The notes: generated by a model not told the origin, from the letters alone. A stretch of 64,000 bases of DNA from Gautieria morchelliformis (GCA_015179125.1 WHVA01000238.1:100714-164713), one strand, 5' to 3'; shown: positions 10,766 through 22,216, counted from the first letter of the stretch. A program made the numbers and translations.

Positions 10766-11115
10766 CACAAAGTTCATCTTTGCAGATGGTTCAGCAGAAA
10801 ACCCAGGTTGTTTTTCCCATGGGGGGTTGCCACACAGAATTATCCAGCTCTTGGAATTGATTAATGTAGTCATAAATCAGATCCTTGGACTGGTGCCAGC
10901 CAGTTCCTTCAAGCTTGGTGAGGGCTGGGAGCTGCTTGTTCCTTGGGCAAAATGAGTCAACAAATTCCTCCTCAAAGTCTGCCCAGGTCCCAAAGTGCTG
11001 GGCTCAGGATTTTGCTTCAGAGTGCAGCACCCAGTTGGTGAAGTGGGTGGCCCATCCAGACTTGAAAAGGGACAGGGCCCAGCGGATATACACTATAGAG
11101 CTCGACACATCAAAT
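10766..11115 (-). pseudogene. Relic of a Ty3/gypsy gag capsid
   Basis: The minus strand encodes a capsid-like stretch: IRWALSLFKSG near 11090, then HFGTWADFEEEFVDSFCP, then TKLEGTGWHQSKD and DYINQFQEL down to about 10840. It has an in-frame TGA at about 11010. The pattern (WALS...SG, then W..F...F...F, then LxG) is that of the retrotransposon-gag family in fungal Ty3/gypsy elements. The relic abuts the right target duplication of the copia element; no continuation is found on the left flank. No protease or pol is nearby, so it is a fragment. Confidence 0.65.
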
Positions 11116-12545
11116 CCCTTACCGTTGCCTGCCTCGTCCATATCCGAGTCGACTCGGAAAGCTGGATGGGCGCAACTCCCGGCGACGAGACCGGTGACCC
11201 GCCTGAGGACCGACGCCGACATGGAGCCTGCGATCGCGTCCTGCTCGCCCCGGTCCACGAACGACGTGGGGCAACCTTTAATTTTGGTTTTATCCATGAG
11301 ACCACACCTCAGACCTGGGGAGTACCTAAGTACCTCCCAGCTGCAACGATAGAAATTATCACGAAGCTAGCCAGGGTTTTATACCTTTCAAGTTGGAGAA
11401 TCAGCCACGTGCACAAGTATATAGTAAATCACATGTATGGTCTCCCGTGAACTGAAACAAGATGTCTGACCACAACATCTTGCTCAGAAACGTTTCAAGA
11501 GGTCAGACAGTGACTGGCTGGGAGTCGGGGACCTGAGTACTGACCTGCGAGTGGCTCGAGCGCATTCCTGTCATTATCTTCCACCATGACTGATGCATCA
11601 ACGCACGGTCAGAGTAGAAGCAGTCGGAAATAAGGCCTAAATATGGCCAACAGTGCTGAATTTCATTCAGTTTCCAGCACCGGAGACAAGTAATATCACC
11701 AGGATGTCTCTGGCAGTGCCCAGGTTCAGAGTCGAAGTGTTCTATGCCAGCCACCCTCCCGCTTTTGGGTCCTCTGTAGTTGCGGGGGACGCACAATGAG
11801 GCCTTCGTTGGCACCTTACTTACTAGTAGCTTCAAGCAATTCCGAGGGCAACGCTGTAAAATGACACAACATACCGTAGCATAACTCTTTAAGACCTAGA
11901 ATATAATTTTGGGGTCTGAAGAACAGCCGCAATATTGTGGCGAACAACGTGAATTAATCATTCCGGCAAGTGTTCTGAGCGAGATTGGAAAGACATCAAG
12001 CCCAATTCGCACGGATAGGAAACATCACCCAGACCTTGGTGAGCCAAAAGACGATTTCTGGGTCCGAAGGATATCCTAATGTCTTCGTAGTGTATTGTCC
12101 AGACTGGCTGAAAGTGAAACCCCCAAATCCCGTAACGTATCTTCGGGGACAGCAGCATAAACAAAGTTGAATGATGAGACGAATGGAACTGAGAATGTCC
12201 CAAGAAATCTATGACACAGGGGTGTTAATATGCGGACAACTCCCCTGGCTAGAGATAGAAGCGTGCAATAAAACCAACGCTGCCCACGTCACGACTCCCG
12301 AGTTAGGATAAAAGGTTGGATAAAGGGGCCTTAATTACAACTGATCGTATTAACACGGGGCAAAGTGCTGGGTTGACGCATGCCGAAACTTGAGAGGAAG
12401 TTGAATGTACCAACGACTATCATATTTCCCTTTGATTGCCAATATTTTTACATAAAAAATCTGTGTTTTCAAGATCCCCGCACGCGGAAATCTGGCGGTC
12501 AGCGCCTTCGTTTCGCATTCGTGGCAGAAAATATCATCCTGCGCA
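11116..12545. other. No gene recognised between the gag relic and the monooxygenase
   Basis: About 1.4 kb. The longest open frame (minus strand, 11835-11503) lacks an ATG and any family signature. Minus-strand frames between 12240 and 11600 give patches that look like decayed coding sequence, but stops and frame changes are too frequent to model a gene. The part next to 12545 may be the 3' UTR of the monooxygenase. Confidence 0.35.
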
Positions 12546-14628
12546 TTAATCTTTGACAAGCCCGAGCTCTCGTGCCTTGATTTGCAGAGCCTACAGTAAG
12601 TTTGTCATTGTCACGTATTTTGGTTTGTTGATCTTCATATAGTACTCACGAGTGATTTAGAGTAGTACCTGGAGGTCATGAAATCGCCTATAGCCCACCA
12701 CAGCTACATATTTCATATACATCAGTAAATCGCGCGTGCGTGCCCGTTTGAGACTCACACCGGGATGCCCGGAAGGCGTGTAGGCTCGTCTGCTCTCCCC
12801 TTCTTCGTCTAGCCCCCACACCGGAGTGACCTTGGCAGATAGCACTTCTCCGAAGATATCGCGTATACTGTTCTTTATTGGCTCATAACCAGTAGCAAAG
12901 ACGACGAGATCTGCATCAAGACTCGAGCCATCTTTGAACACAAGCCCATTATCGGTGAAATAATCCGGTTCTGTGCCTTGCTTGATTTTGATAGCGCCTT
13001 TGATGATCAAGTCTGCTGTACCAAGATCCAGCCCTAGATGCAAGGTAAATGTTACTGAATTCTCGAACCGAAAGGAATTTCGTACAGTATCCTAAGGGAG
13101 ACCAATCGTTAGTGTGTTACGGCAGGATCAATGGCATACGACATGATATACCTCCAAGCCTTTCAAAGACCAGGAGTGCCTGGCCAGCTCCTTCCCGGCC
13201 TTGGTTGACGTTTAGACCCGCCTTCAACAATCCATCGAGCATCTCTTTATGATGCGCTATCCTACTCTCCTTCCTGCCTATCTCGATCTGTTTCAGTAAT
13301 CCAAGGGGCATCGATGCCGACCTGAAATCCCCAACTAATGGATCAGAATGCATGGGCCATATGCTCTCTAATTGCTGTACTGTGTACTCGCACGTAACCA
13401 CAACAGTACTTGAACGCTGCACCATAGTAACGGAAGCTGCCCCGCGAGAGGCAAGGTCTTGGCAGATGTCTGAAGCGGTCTGGCTCGCGCCCACGACGAT
13501 GGTTTTTTTCCCAGCGAAGGGTGGCGCGCCCTTGAAATTAGTAGCATGAAGGGAAGTTCCTCTGAAGTCATCCCTTCCGGGAAGAGGTGGAATCCAAGGC
13601 TTTCCTAGAGTGCCTATTGCTAGGACAATGTGGTAAGGGTTCAAAGTCACCTTGACCCCATCTCGAAGGATATTGACGGTCCAACGCTTAGTTATAGAGT
13701 TGAAGGACGGCGTCGGAAGTATCGTGGTGCGATTCCAAATAACTAAGTCTTGGTTGTAAGCGTAATGCTCTAACATAGCTGCTACCTTATCGCGAGGGGT
13801 AAATTTTGGCGCATTTGTCGGGAATCGATTGTAAAGCACTGAACGACAACGTTTGAGTTGGAATTTTCCGTGACCTAGATGTAAGTATCCACTCACTGGT
13901 ATGGTGCGTATTGTGGGTGTGTAAAGTTAACGACGGGTAGCGTTTTCTCCAGACATCCCCAACCACATCTTCTTTTTCAATTAAGAGGGTCGGAATGTTC
14001 ATCTGTCGGAACCGTGCGCCAACATTTAGCCCATTCTGACCGGCACCAACTATCACGGTGATATTAACATTGAGTTGATGAACTACCGGCGAGACTCACT
14101 GATGATAACGTGCGGGTCCCTTTCACTGCGAGCTTTCTCCTCCTCATGGACCTCGTTCCATGTTCTTGTGTGACCATCATAGTGCCCGCTCTCGGGACCT
14201 TTCTCCTCATGTCCCTTGAGATCATCGAGCGTCAAAAAGAAAGTGAATGCCTTCCATTTTCCATCCCTATCCCGCATCAATCGAATGTGACCTCTACCAT
14301 AAGCAGTAGGCGTTTCGAAAGTGAGAGCAGCTTCGATCATTTGTAGCTTGGGATCGTGGTTTGGCTTAATACCATGGTCCTCATCAAGCCTAACGTTGCT
14401 GATGTTGGCTGGACCGAGAGTATTATCCAGATAATCGAAAATAGCATCATGGCCGCGGAGGGAGCGGTGTGTCCAGGTGAAGACAAGAATATCTCTTAGC
14501 CAACCGACCTTCAAGAAAAGAGGAAGGATTGCCTTCACGTTTCCAGAGGCTGCGGCATCGGCAAACACAGCTAGCCATCGTTTGACAATGGCTGTAATAC
14601 CTTGGGCTGTGGTGTCTGACGAGTCCAT
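12546..14628 (-). CDS. Flavin-containing monooxygenase with N-terminal SnoaL-like domain, seven exons
   Basis: Predicted NADPH- and FAD-dependent monooxygenase of 582 residues. Exons: 14628-14100, 14049-13897, 13838-13152, 13091-13086 (6-nt microexon), 13033-12759, 12703-12650, 12590-12546. All introns are GT-AG and 50-60 nt. Residues 1-175 resemble a SnoaL/NTF2-like fold. The FAD-binding GAGQNG is at 178-183. The FMO fingerprint FRGTSLHATNF is at 319-329, and NADPH-binding VVGASQTASD at 342-351 (the last Gly of the motif is replaced). ATGYE is at 505-509, and the end reads GDFMTSRYYSKSL then ALQIKARELGLVKD. The domain pairing is common in fungal enzymes annotated as FAD/NAD(P)-binding monooxygenases. 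The substrate cannot be inferred, and no biosynthetic neighbours are present. The start is the first ATG, preceded by A/T-rich TATA-like sequence near 14690-14725. The intron model is inferred from frame and motif continuity. Confidence 0.9.
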
Positions 14629-15034
14629 GAAAGTTGAAGACCGGCACTTGCGATGCTGATGGTGTCAGTGTGAACACAGATACGATTTAAATATATGAAT
14701 AGTAGAGTTAAGATATATATAGGAAATGATGCACCTTTGCTTCTCCCGAAACTCCCATGTTACCGCTTCCAGCTAGCAATAAAGCCTTTGCTGCATGCTT
14801 GGGTTACAGCTTCTCTTGAAGGTACATACTGCTTTCCCTCGTTGTTACCTATGTAGTGAGTTTCTCTTATTGTATGCCATGATTCGCGAATCACTGTGAA
14901 GGCGCGGGTTAGTCGTGGTGCCGAAAGGATGGTTACGTACGCACAGCCAAACACAACCTCCAGCTTCGGATCTTGGCAGTCGGATGATGCCGCTCATTTT
15001 TTATTTCGAAGAAGTACGACTACATCTATATCTA
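14629..15034. other. 5' flank of the monooxygenase up to the Helitron border
   Basis: Contains TATATATA near 14712-14722 on the monooxygenase side, a plausible promoter. A minus-strand open frame (14954-14760) has no recognisable domain. The segment ends at A15034, which on the minus strand is the T expected after a Helitron 3' CTAG. Confidence 0.4.
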
Positions 15035-18000
15035 CTAGGTGGGTACCCGCGCTTCGCGCGGGGGTGTAGGTCAAACGCATCGGTAAGGTCAAGTGCATTG
15101 GGGAAATAAAAGTAACCAATTTGCATCAAGTAAAATCAAGTAACACACATAAACCATATCAAGAGAAGTGGATATAATAAAATCAAGGAGCTCTAAGTAA
15201 TACATCTTTATATACAATGTTGGTTGTGTCCAAACCCTCCTCAAGCAAGACCTTCACTCTGTTTCAATTGGTCCCTCTTGATACACCAACATACAACTGA
15301 CCATGTCCAAACACTGGATATCTCAGGTCCAGCCCAACTGTACCCAAAGACTGTCCTTGAGACTTGTTGATAGTCATTGCAAATGCCAAACGCACTGGAA
15401 ACTGCCTCCTTTGCAGCACAAATGGCAACTCTCCCTCTGATGGCTTAATGATGATCCTGGGGATGAAAGCAATATTGCCTGCACATGGACCTGAGATGAT
15501 CCTGACCTCCAACACTCTAATGCTTATCCTCACCAACCGCAACCTTGTCCCATTGCATAGTCCTTGCTTCTGATCCAAATTGCGCAACAGCATCAGAGGC
15601 ACTCCAGGCTTGACTTCCAAGCGAGCAGGAGGAAGACAGCCCATCTCTATGGAATTCAGATACTCCACAGGATACCGATCTGCATCATCGGATTCTTCAA
15701 TGGAATTTGCGCAGTGCAAGACCTGAGCATCACCTGGAAACTCCCTAAACACCATGGAATTGATCTCATTGACCTCAGTGTTTCTGGCACAGAGGATGGC
15801 ACGCTCCAAAAAGCAATTGTCCTGGGCAGGGACATGATTGCCAATGCCAGGGTATATTTCCTGGATCAGATCTTCAATTCCAGGGCCACAAACCATGTGA
15901 GGAGGGAGTGAGAACGTATGAGCTAGTGGGAGATCCTTTCCCTGGCCCACATTCTGCAGCCATTCTGCAAACCTGGCTCTGTCAGGGTCATTTCTCTGCC
16001 GAGCACGCTCTGGCTCATGATAAGGAATACCTGGTTCCCATCCCAACTCTCCCTTGGGAAAGAGCAAGACATAGTGCAGTGAGGCATAGTTTGCATTGGT
16101 ATCCAATACCCTTCTGCAAGGTCCACCTCTGAGCTGGACAATAATATCCCTAGGTCCAGGGTCGATGCCATCTCCAAGAAGAACGACTGCAATCTCATCT
16201 GCAGTTGGGACATTATATCTCCTAGGATCCCTGTGTGCCCTGTACGTGAGCCTTGCCTGGATGTCACCATTCTGTTCTTGAGCTCTGAGCCTCTCAGCTG
16301 CTTGTTTATATGTGCGCACATGAGGATTGCATAGCAGGAGCATTTCCTGCAAGTCTCCCATGATAGTTGGAGACAGACGCTCATTACGATTTTTTCTCTT
16401 TGCCAAAGCCAGTGCAGGATCATATATGTAAAGCTGGGCATACTTTGGATCGTCTTCATTGTCAGGGAGGAGAGAGCCATGGAGATGATACAGTTCACCC
16501 TGTAGCTTGAGCACATATGGACCACGACCCTCCCGAAGCAAATCTTGGTCAAAGTCGGCCCCCACAGAAGTGAATGCAAAGGCAGCATTATACTGCCTGA
16601 TATTCTGGCGAAATCCTTTTGCCTCAGGGTCCTGGCCTTCTAAGAGCTGTTTCAATGGCTGAGGGGGCTCTGGCAGGTCTTCCAGCTGCACCTTTCCTTC
16701 CATACAGCAATCACCAAACCTGGGCCGCACATTTGAGGATTTCTGCAGACGTTCTGCCCTCCAGTGTAATGCTCCACAGTCAGGGCAGGGAATAACCATG
16801 GGACCCAAATCATGACGCTGCACATCTGCCTCAATTATTCTAGAGCGACCAAGTGGAAGAGGAGGAGGAGGTCGCTGAGGACGCTGCCAAGGTACAGGGA
16901 GCGGCTGAGGAGGTGCAGGGAGCAGCTGAGGAGGTTCAGGGAGTGGCTGGGGAGGCTGAGGAGGTGCAGGGAGCGGCTGAGGAGGTGCAGGGAGCGGCTG
17001 AGGAGGTGCAGGGAGTCGCTGAAGAGGCCGCAAAAGTGCAGGGAGTAGCGGCGGCATTGGTCTTATTGCATTGGCCTGAGCACGCAATGCTGCCACTCCT
17101 GCAGAACCTACTACAGGAGGTCTAGGAGCTGGTTGTACAGGTGCTTGCCTGTGTCTTCCCAAGGGCTGTGCTGGGATAGGCTGTATCCCAGCAGCCTGAG
17201 CACGCAAATCTGCCACCGCTGTAGAGCCTACCACCGGATGTCCAATTCCAGCTGCCTGAGCACGCAACTGAGCAATAGCCGCTGAACCTACTATGGGAGC
17301 GGGCTGTACAGGGTCTGGCCTATTTCTTCTCAGGGGCTGTAATGGTGGGATAACTGCTAACTGTGCACGAAGGGCTGCCACCTGCTCTCCAGCACTGAGA
17401 TTAGGAGGACGCGATGGTCCTGCAAGCATAGGAGGACGTGATGGCCCGGCCACAGGTTGTTGAAAAGGATCAGCGACATTGCTTCTAGGAGGAGGGTGGG
17501 GGATGGCAAAAGGCTGTGGTGGAGGGGGTGGCTGGTCCTGAGCTCTGACAGCAGCAGCAGCAAGTGCACGCGCTCTCCGATCAGTGGGCGACGTCATATG
17601 ACCCTCCTGCACCTCCCTCGCCCTTTCACGCTCCTGCTGACGATTTCTCTCTGGAGTAGATGGATCCCTGAGAAATGCAGGCATAAGCTTAGAAGAACAA
17701 TCAAGCTACCCCACTTCAACTTACATTTGCAAGCAGATGCAGCTGTTGTTAATTTTTCTTGGGCAAAGTCAGGGGAATTTATTAATTTCTAATTAAAATA
17801 AAATAAATAAATGTCAGATGGCTCACACCAGAGCACAGAGAAATATATACGTACCAAGGATGGGACTGAGAATTTGTTTGTTAGGCAAAGTCAAGGGAAT
17901 TTATGATTTTCTATTTAAAATAAAATAAATGTCAGATGGCTCACAGCAGACCAAAGAGAAATATATACGTACCAAGGAAGGGACGGGGAAATTGTTTGAT

Positions 18001-18604
18001 GAAAATATCCAAGTCTTCTTTGGCTATCCAACTGGAATAATTCCAGTAAAAGGTCTTGGTCCTGGTCCTGGTCCTGGTCCTGGGGAGATGTCTTCTTCAG
18101 CCACCAGTAGTGCAAGTCAACACTAAGAGAACTGCAATGCAATTGTGGCTCCCTCTAAGGCAGCCTGGGATGACTACCTGGCTCCTTAGCAGAGAAAAAG
18201 CTGCCCCACTGAAGAGGTCAACCCCAATAGTTCACTGCAGAGATCTCCCTGGGAAGAGATCTTTTGTGTTCTACACTATATAGGCTATCTATTAATTCAC
18301 TCTCACGCAATTTTATTCTATCTAGTGGGCAGAGAGGAGAGGAGGGTGGTGGTGGAGTGCGCAGACGCGGCTGCGCAGTGTTCTGCCAGCGCGTTCTGCC
18401 AGCTCAGCGCAGGGTTGAGCGCTGGAGCCGGAAGATCGGCGTGAACCGCCAGGAGCTCGCGGCTGCGCCGCTCGCGCGCTCCAGGTTCACGCCGGTCTGC
18501 CGGTCACGTGACCGCTGCGCAGCGTTGGTGCTGACATAAGTTTTACGTAATATTATTTGTAAGCGCGCCCACAACCTCCCACCGTGCTGCTTTCACCTAT
18601 AGGA
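15035..18604 (-). mobile_element. Helitron A: internally deleted autonomous-type element
   Basis: 3570 bp. On the minus strand the 5' end is TCCTATAGGTGAAAGCAGCA at 18604 and the 3' end is CTAG at 15038-15035. CTAG is preceded by the hairpin CCCGCGC-GAA-GCGCGGG and followed by T (complement of A15034). These are the hallmarks of a Helitron: 5' TC, 3' hairpin plus CTRR, host T. It is the only unit of the array on the minus strand. Its leader (17726-18604) is homologous to those of the elements at 23892, 38608 and 49497. The RepHel gene inside has lost its middle third. Confidence 0.88.
15183..17726 (-). pseudogene. RepHel remnant: N-terminal region fused in frame to the C-terminal helicase half
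   Basis: Split start codon AT at 17726-17725, intron 17724-17668, then frame onward (a contiguous frame also starts with ATG at 17684). The N-terminal Gln/Pro-rich repeats, the CPDC...GDCC zinc-binding motif and the Helitron-like N-terminal domain are intact to GIPYHEPERARQ. There the sequence jumps (near 15992) to RNDPDRARFAEW, which belongs about 860 residues further on in the full-length relatives. The Rep HUH motif, catalytic tyrosines, Walker A and Walker B are therefore absent, but helicase motifs V/VI (INKSQGQSLG, VGVSRG) remain. A TGG-to-TGA change at 15266-15264 stops the frame about 27 codons before the ancestral stop at 15183. The product cannot nick or hydrolyse ATP normally. Confidence 0.85.
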
Positions 18605-18882
18605 ATTCCTATAGGTGAAAGCGGCTCGGTGGGTTGTGGGCGTTGAGCTTATGTCAGGTTTTAGGTCAGCCTTAGTCAGCTGGCCAATCGGATGCGAGCG
18701 GCGCAGCCGCGAGCCAAGAACGCTGCGCAGCATGGTCACGTGACCGTTTGCGTTCCAAATTAGGTCAGCAGCGAGCGGCGCAGCCGCCCGCGAGCATGGA
18801 ACGCTGCGCAGCGGTCACGTGACCCGTTCGCGACCAGAGCGCGCATACGGGAGCGTGGTCCGTGCACGACACGCGCGCGTGG

Positions 18883-18888
18883 TATAAA
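18883..18888 (+). promoter_or_regulatory. TATA box of type II Helitron copy 1
   Basis: GGTATAAAGG follows GTGGTCCGTGCACGAC and two GGTCACGTGACC palindromes. The same arrangement recurs in all seven non-autonomous units. Confidence 0.55.
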
Positions 18889-19775
18889 GGCCGAATGGTA
18901 AGGAGGGAACGCCAGGAACCTGCCCAACCGCTGATTCCTCTGTCTGCTGTCTGCTATGTGCTCTGTCTGCTCTGTCCTCTGTGCTGTCTGCTATGTGCTC
19001 TGTCCGCTGTCTCCTCCTTTAGCTGGCTGCCTGTCTATTGCTTGGCTGGCTTTCTATTGGTAGGTAATATGTTTTGTTTAATGCATTGCCATGTATTTTA
19101 TTCTATTTGTGTTTGTAATTTTATTAGTTCTTTGTTTTTTCATAGTGTATTATATTTTGGTGATTTTTTTCGAAAATAGATTTAAATACCATCCAAAGAC
19201 TGCTGAAAAAAATGTATTTTAATATCAATATTTTTCAGGTTTTTTCGAAAGTAGACATCAATAAGTTCCCTCTAAAATTAATGAGATTCTGCTTTTAAAT
19301 GTGGTTTGTTTTATTGTTTTATTCACTGTAAAGCCACTTACTAGCCACTCCTCTCTGGCTATACTGGTGGCTGGCTTACTATGGCTTTGGCTGGGCATTA
19401 ATAACAGCCTCTGCTTCAATGTACTGTACTTTTTTGACATTTTTTCGCAGATAGATGTCAATAAATTATCCTGACTTCAGCTTAAATGTACAGTGCATTT
19501 TTTTTGACATTTTTCAAAAATAGATAATCTTGACTCTGCTAAAATTAATAACAACTTCAGCTTAAATGTACTGGACATTTTCTTGACATTTTTTCGAAAA
19601 ATAGATAATCCTGACTTTGCTAAAATTAATGACAGCAGCTGCTTAAATATGGCTTCCTTTACTATTGTATTTATGTCTGTATATGTCACAAAATAGATAT
19701 TGATACATGTCCCTGAGTTTGCGAAAAATTAATGATAAGTATCAGCCCCTGCTCGCTTCACTTTGAAGCCCTTGG

Positions 19776-20365
19776 GGATGTGCTACACATGCCATTGGGA
19801 CATGCTATGCATGCTATACTTGAGGGGCATGCTACACACACTAACATGCATGCTATGCTTGGGGACACGCATGTTATGCATGGGGACACGCATGTTATGC
19901 ATGGAGACACGCATGTTATGCGTGGGGACAAGCATGCTATGCATGGGGATGTGCACACTTTATGTGGGGACACACTATGCTTGGGGGACATGGTACAAAC
20001 AAGGGACACACTACAGGGGAATACACTACAAACACGGGACATTCTACACATGCTATACTTGGGGGACACGCTATGCATGGGGGACACACATGCTATAATT
20101 TAGGGACACGCTATGTTTGGGGAAATGCTACACACCAGGGACATGCTATGCATGTGGGACATGCCATGCATGTGGGACATGCCATGCACACTGTACTTGG
20201 GGATATGCAACATGTGGAGACACACTATGCATGGAGGACATGCTACACACACTATACTTGGGGACATGTTATATGTGGGCCAGGGACACAATAAGCATGC
20301 TATATTCGAGGCTATGCATGGAGGACATGCTATGCATGCTATACTTGGGCACATGCAGACATGTG
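19776..20365 (+). repeat. 21-bp minisatellite (GGGGACACGCATGTTATGCAT-like)
   Basis: Degenerate tandem units built on GGGGACAYGCTATGCATG with variable spacing. The related 17-bp array of type I elements shares the core GGGGACACGCTA. Several frames on both strands stay open because of the repeat; these are not genes. Confidence 0.85.
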
Positions 20366-20499
20366 TAGAGAGATTACCTATCTTGATGTGTTACTTATAG
20401 CTACTTCCATTGCAATGAGATGTGTTTTACTTATCCCAAGTTTGATTTACCCAATGCGTTTGACCTACACCCCTGTGTGAAGCATGGGTATCCACCTAG

Positions 20500-21980
20500 A
20501 GGTAAGGGTTCAAGAATCGAGTTAAGTTGGATATCAGAAATCGAGTTGGAAGGCAGAGAGACAGAGGCCTTGCAAGTACTTGCTGTGGTAAGAACAGGAA
20601 ACAGTGCAAAGGGAGTCACATATCAAAGTCAATTATCTCATTGCAGAACAGAGGCATATATGACTGGGTTTTATACAAAGAGCTGAGACAACATGTCAGA
20701 AGGTAGAGGTAAGCAATTCCAGTGCAAACAAAAGTAACTAGGATAAATGGAGTAAGTAACTAATACGGAACAAGAGGAACTACAAGGGGGTGCCGGGTAG
20801 AACTAAGAACAATCAATAGGCAAAAGAACAAGGGGAATGTGGGTCTAATTGATTGTTATGTATCGGAATTCCCAGAGGGCGGAACTGGAAAGGACAACAG
20901 CTTCAACTTATGTGTTGCACCCCTGATGAACTACCGTCCTAAGTATTTCGGGATTGACTTGCGGATATCGGAGAAGGCAGAAGTTAGGAACCGAGTACTG
21001 AGAGTCGAGGTTCGAGGGTCGGAGAACAAAGGTCGGAAGAGGTGGAAGAGGCGGAGGACAGAGGGTCGAGAGCGGAAGGAGACAAGACTAGCAAAACTCG
21101 CTGTGCTAAGAACAGGAGACAGTGTGAAGGGAATCATGTATCGAAGTTGATTATCTGATTGCAGGAATGGAGGCATACATGAGGGGGTTTTATACAAAGA
21201 GCTGAAGCAACAGGTAATGGTATGGTACTAAGCAAATTCTGGAGAGTGCAGGAATCGGATAGACATACGGGGCAAGTAACTAATGCGGAACAATGGGATG
21301 ACAAGGGGGTGTGCAGGGTAGGGTAAGTACAATGGCAAAGAACAAGGCGAGTAAGTACAATAGGCCTCGGAAGAAACGGAATTGCGGAAATGGTATCTTG
21401 CTGTGCTCAGGGTCGAGTACGGGGGCCGGTATCTGGAGGTGGCCAGGGGTACTGAAATCACAAGGGTTGAGGTAGAGGGTTGCAGATGGTGCGGATGTTG
21501 CGGAATAGAGTCGGAGGTGGTGCGGAGGCGGTGCAGAGGTGGTGCGGAGGATATGCAGATATGGCGGAGATGGTTGAGCGGAACAGTCGTAACATTGATA
21601 GTGGAACAAATGGATCTCCTGATGCTCCAGACTTGCTATGCTAAGGGTCAAGTAGGGAAGGCCAGCGAATAGAGTCAAAAGGGGAAGTATGTGAATAGTA
21701 AAGAACAAGGGGATCAAAAGGACAAAGTGTGGATGTTGCGGGATAGAGCCAGAGGAGGCATGGAGGTACCAGAGTTGGTCGAGCAGCATGGTCATAACAT
21801 TACCTACCTTGATGTGTTACTTAGAGCTACTTTCAATCAATAAGATGTGTTTTACTTATCTGAATGAAATTTTCTTATCCGAATGTGTTTGACTTATCCC
21901 AAGTTTGATTTACCCAAGGCGTTTGACCTTACCGAGGCGTTTGACTTGCACCCCCGCGCGAAGCGCGGGTATCCACCTAG
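20500..21980 (+). repeat. Truncated LTR plus Helitron 3' tail (X segment, copy 1), carrying a nested solo LTR
   Basis: Begins directly after CTAG with AGGTAAGGGTTCAAG, the interior of an LTR whose fuller copy is at 37397-38037. That LTR is interrupted by another one (20854-21594) and ends ...CATAACA at 21799, followed by TTACC and a Helitron tail with a perfect CCCGCGC-GAA-GCGCGGG hairpin and CTAG (21977-21980). I interpret it as the 3' part of an LTR-bearing type II Helitron. Equivalent segments are at 38219-38607 and 46871-47534. Confidence 0.65.
20854..21594 (+). repeat. Solo LTR with target duplication TTGAT
   Basis: 741 bp, TGTTATG...CGTAACA, flanked by TTGAT at 20849-20853 and 21595-21599. 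The paralogous segment at 47221-47240 reads straight through a single TTGAT, giving the empty site. This proves the borders and shows the insertion happened after the segment was duplicated. Confidence 0.9.
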
Positions 21981-22210
21981 TCTAAGAGTTAAACGCGCTC
22001 AGTGGGTTGTGGGCGTCGAGGCTGACTAATAATATTACAAATAATGTTACGGAATAATTAGGTCAGCGGAGCGAGCGGCGCAGCCGCGAGCCCTAGGCCC
22101 TGGCCCAGGCCAGACCATTGACGCTGCGCAGCAGCGTCCCAGGTCACGTGACCGGTTCGCGTTCGTCGCGACCATACGCGAGGGTGGTCCGTGCACGACC
22201 CTTCGCTTGG

Positions 22211-22216
22211 TATAAA
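22211..22216 (+). promoter_or_regulatory. TATA box of type I Helitron copy 1
   Basis: TATAAAGAGAG, 58 bp after a GGTCACGTGACC palindrome and just after GTGGTCCGTGCACGACC. Confidence 0.55.

Larger units (their letters stand above)
18607..20499 (+). mobile_element. Non-autonomous Helitron, type II (copy 1)
   Basis: Starts TCCTATAGGTGAAAG two bases (AT) after the 5' end of element A, so the two are head to head. Ends CTAG at 20496-20499 after a decayed hairpin (CCCCTGTGTGAAGCATGGG instead of the CG-rich form). Contents in order: palindrome-rich GC block, two GGTCACGTGACC palindromes (18734-18745, 18813-18824), TATAAA at 18883, CT-rich leader, A/T-rich leader repeats with AATAAA (about 19140-19720), a 21-bp minisatellite and short TTGACC repeats before the hairpin. 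No protein domain is seen. Confidence 0.75.

Noticed and set aside
11503-11835. Minus-strand 110-codon frame
   Set aside because: No ATG, no domain, surrounded by stops; at best decayed host sequence.
15923-16588. Alternate-frame ORFs of 100-240 codons inside the RepHel genes
   Set aside because: They are mirrored in every RepHel copy at the same offset from the real frame and have no domains of their own.
20839-21150. 103-codon frame in the first X segment
   Set aside because: It spans the border of the solo LTR at 20854 and is not kept in the sister segments.
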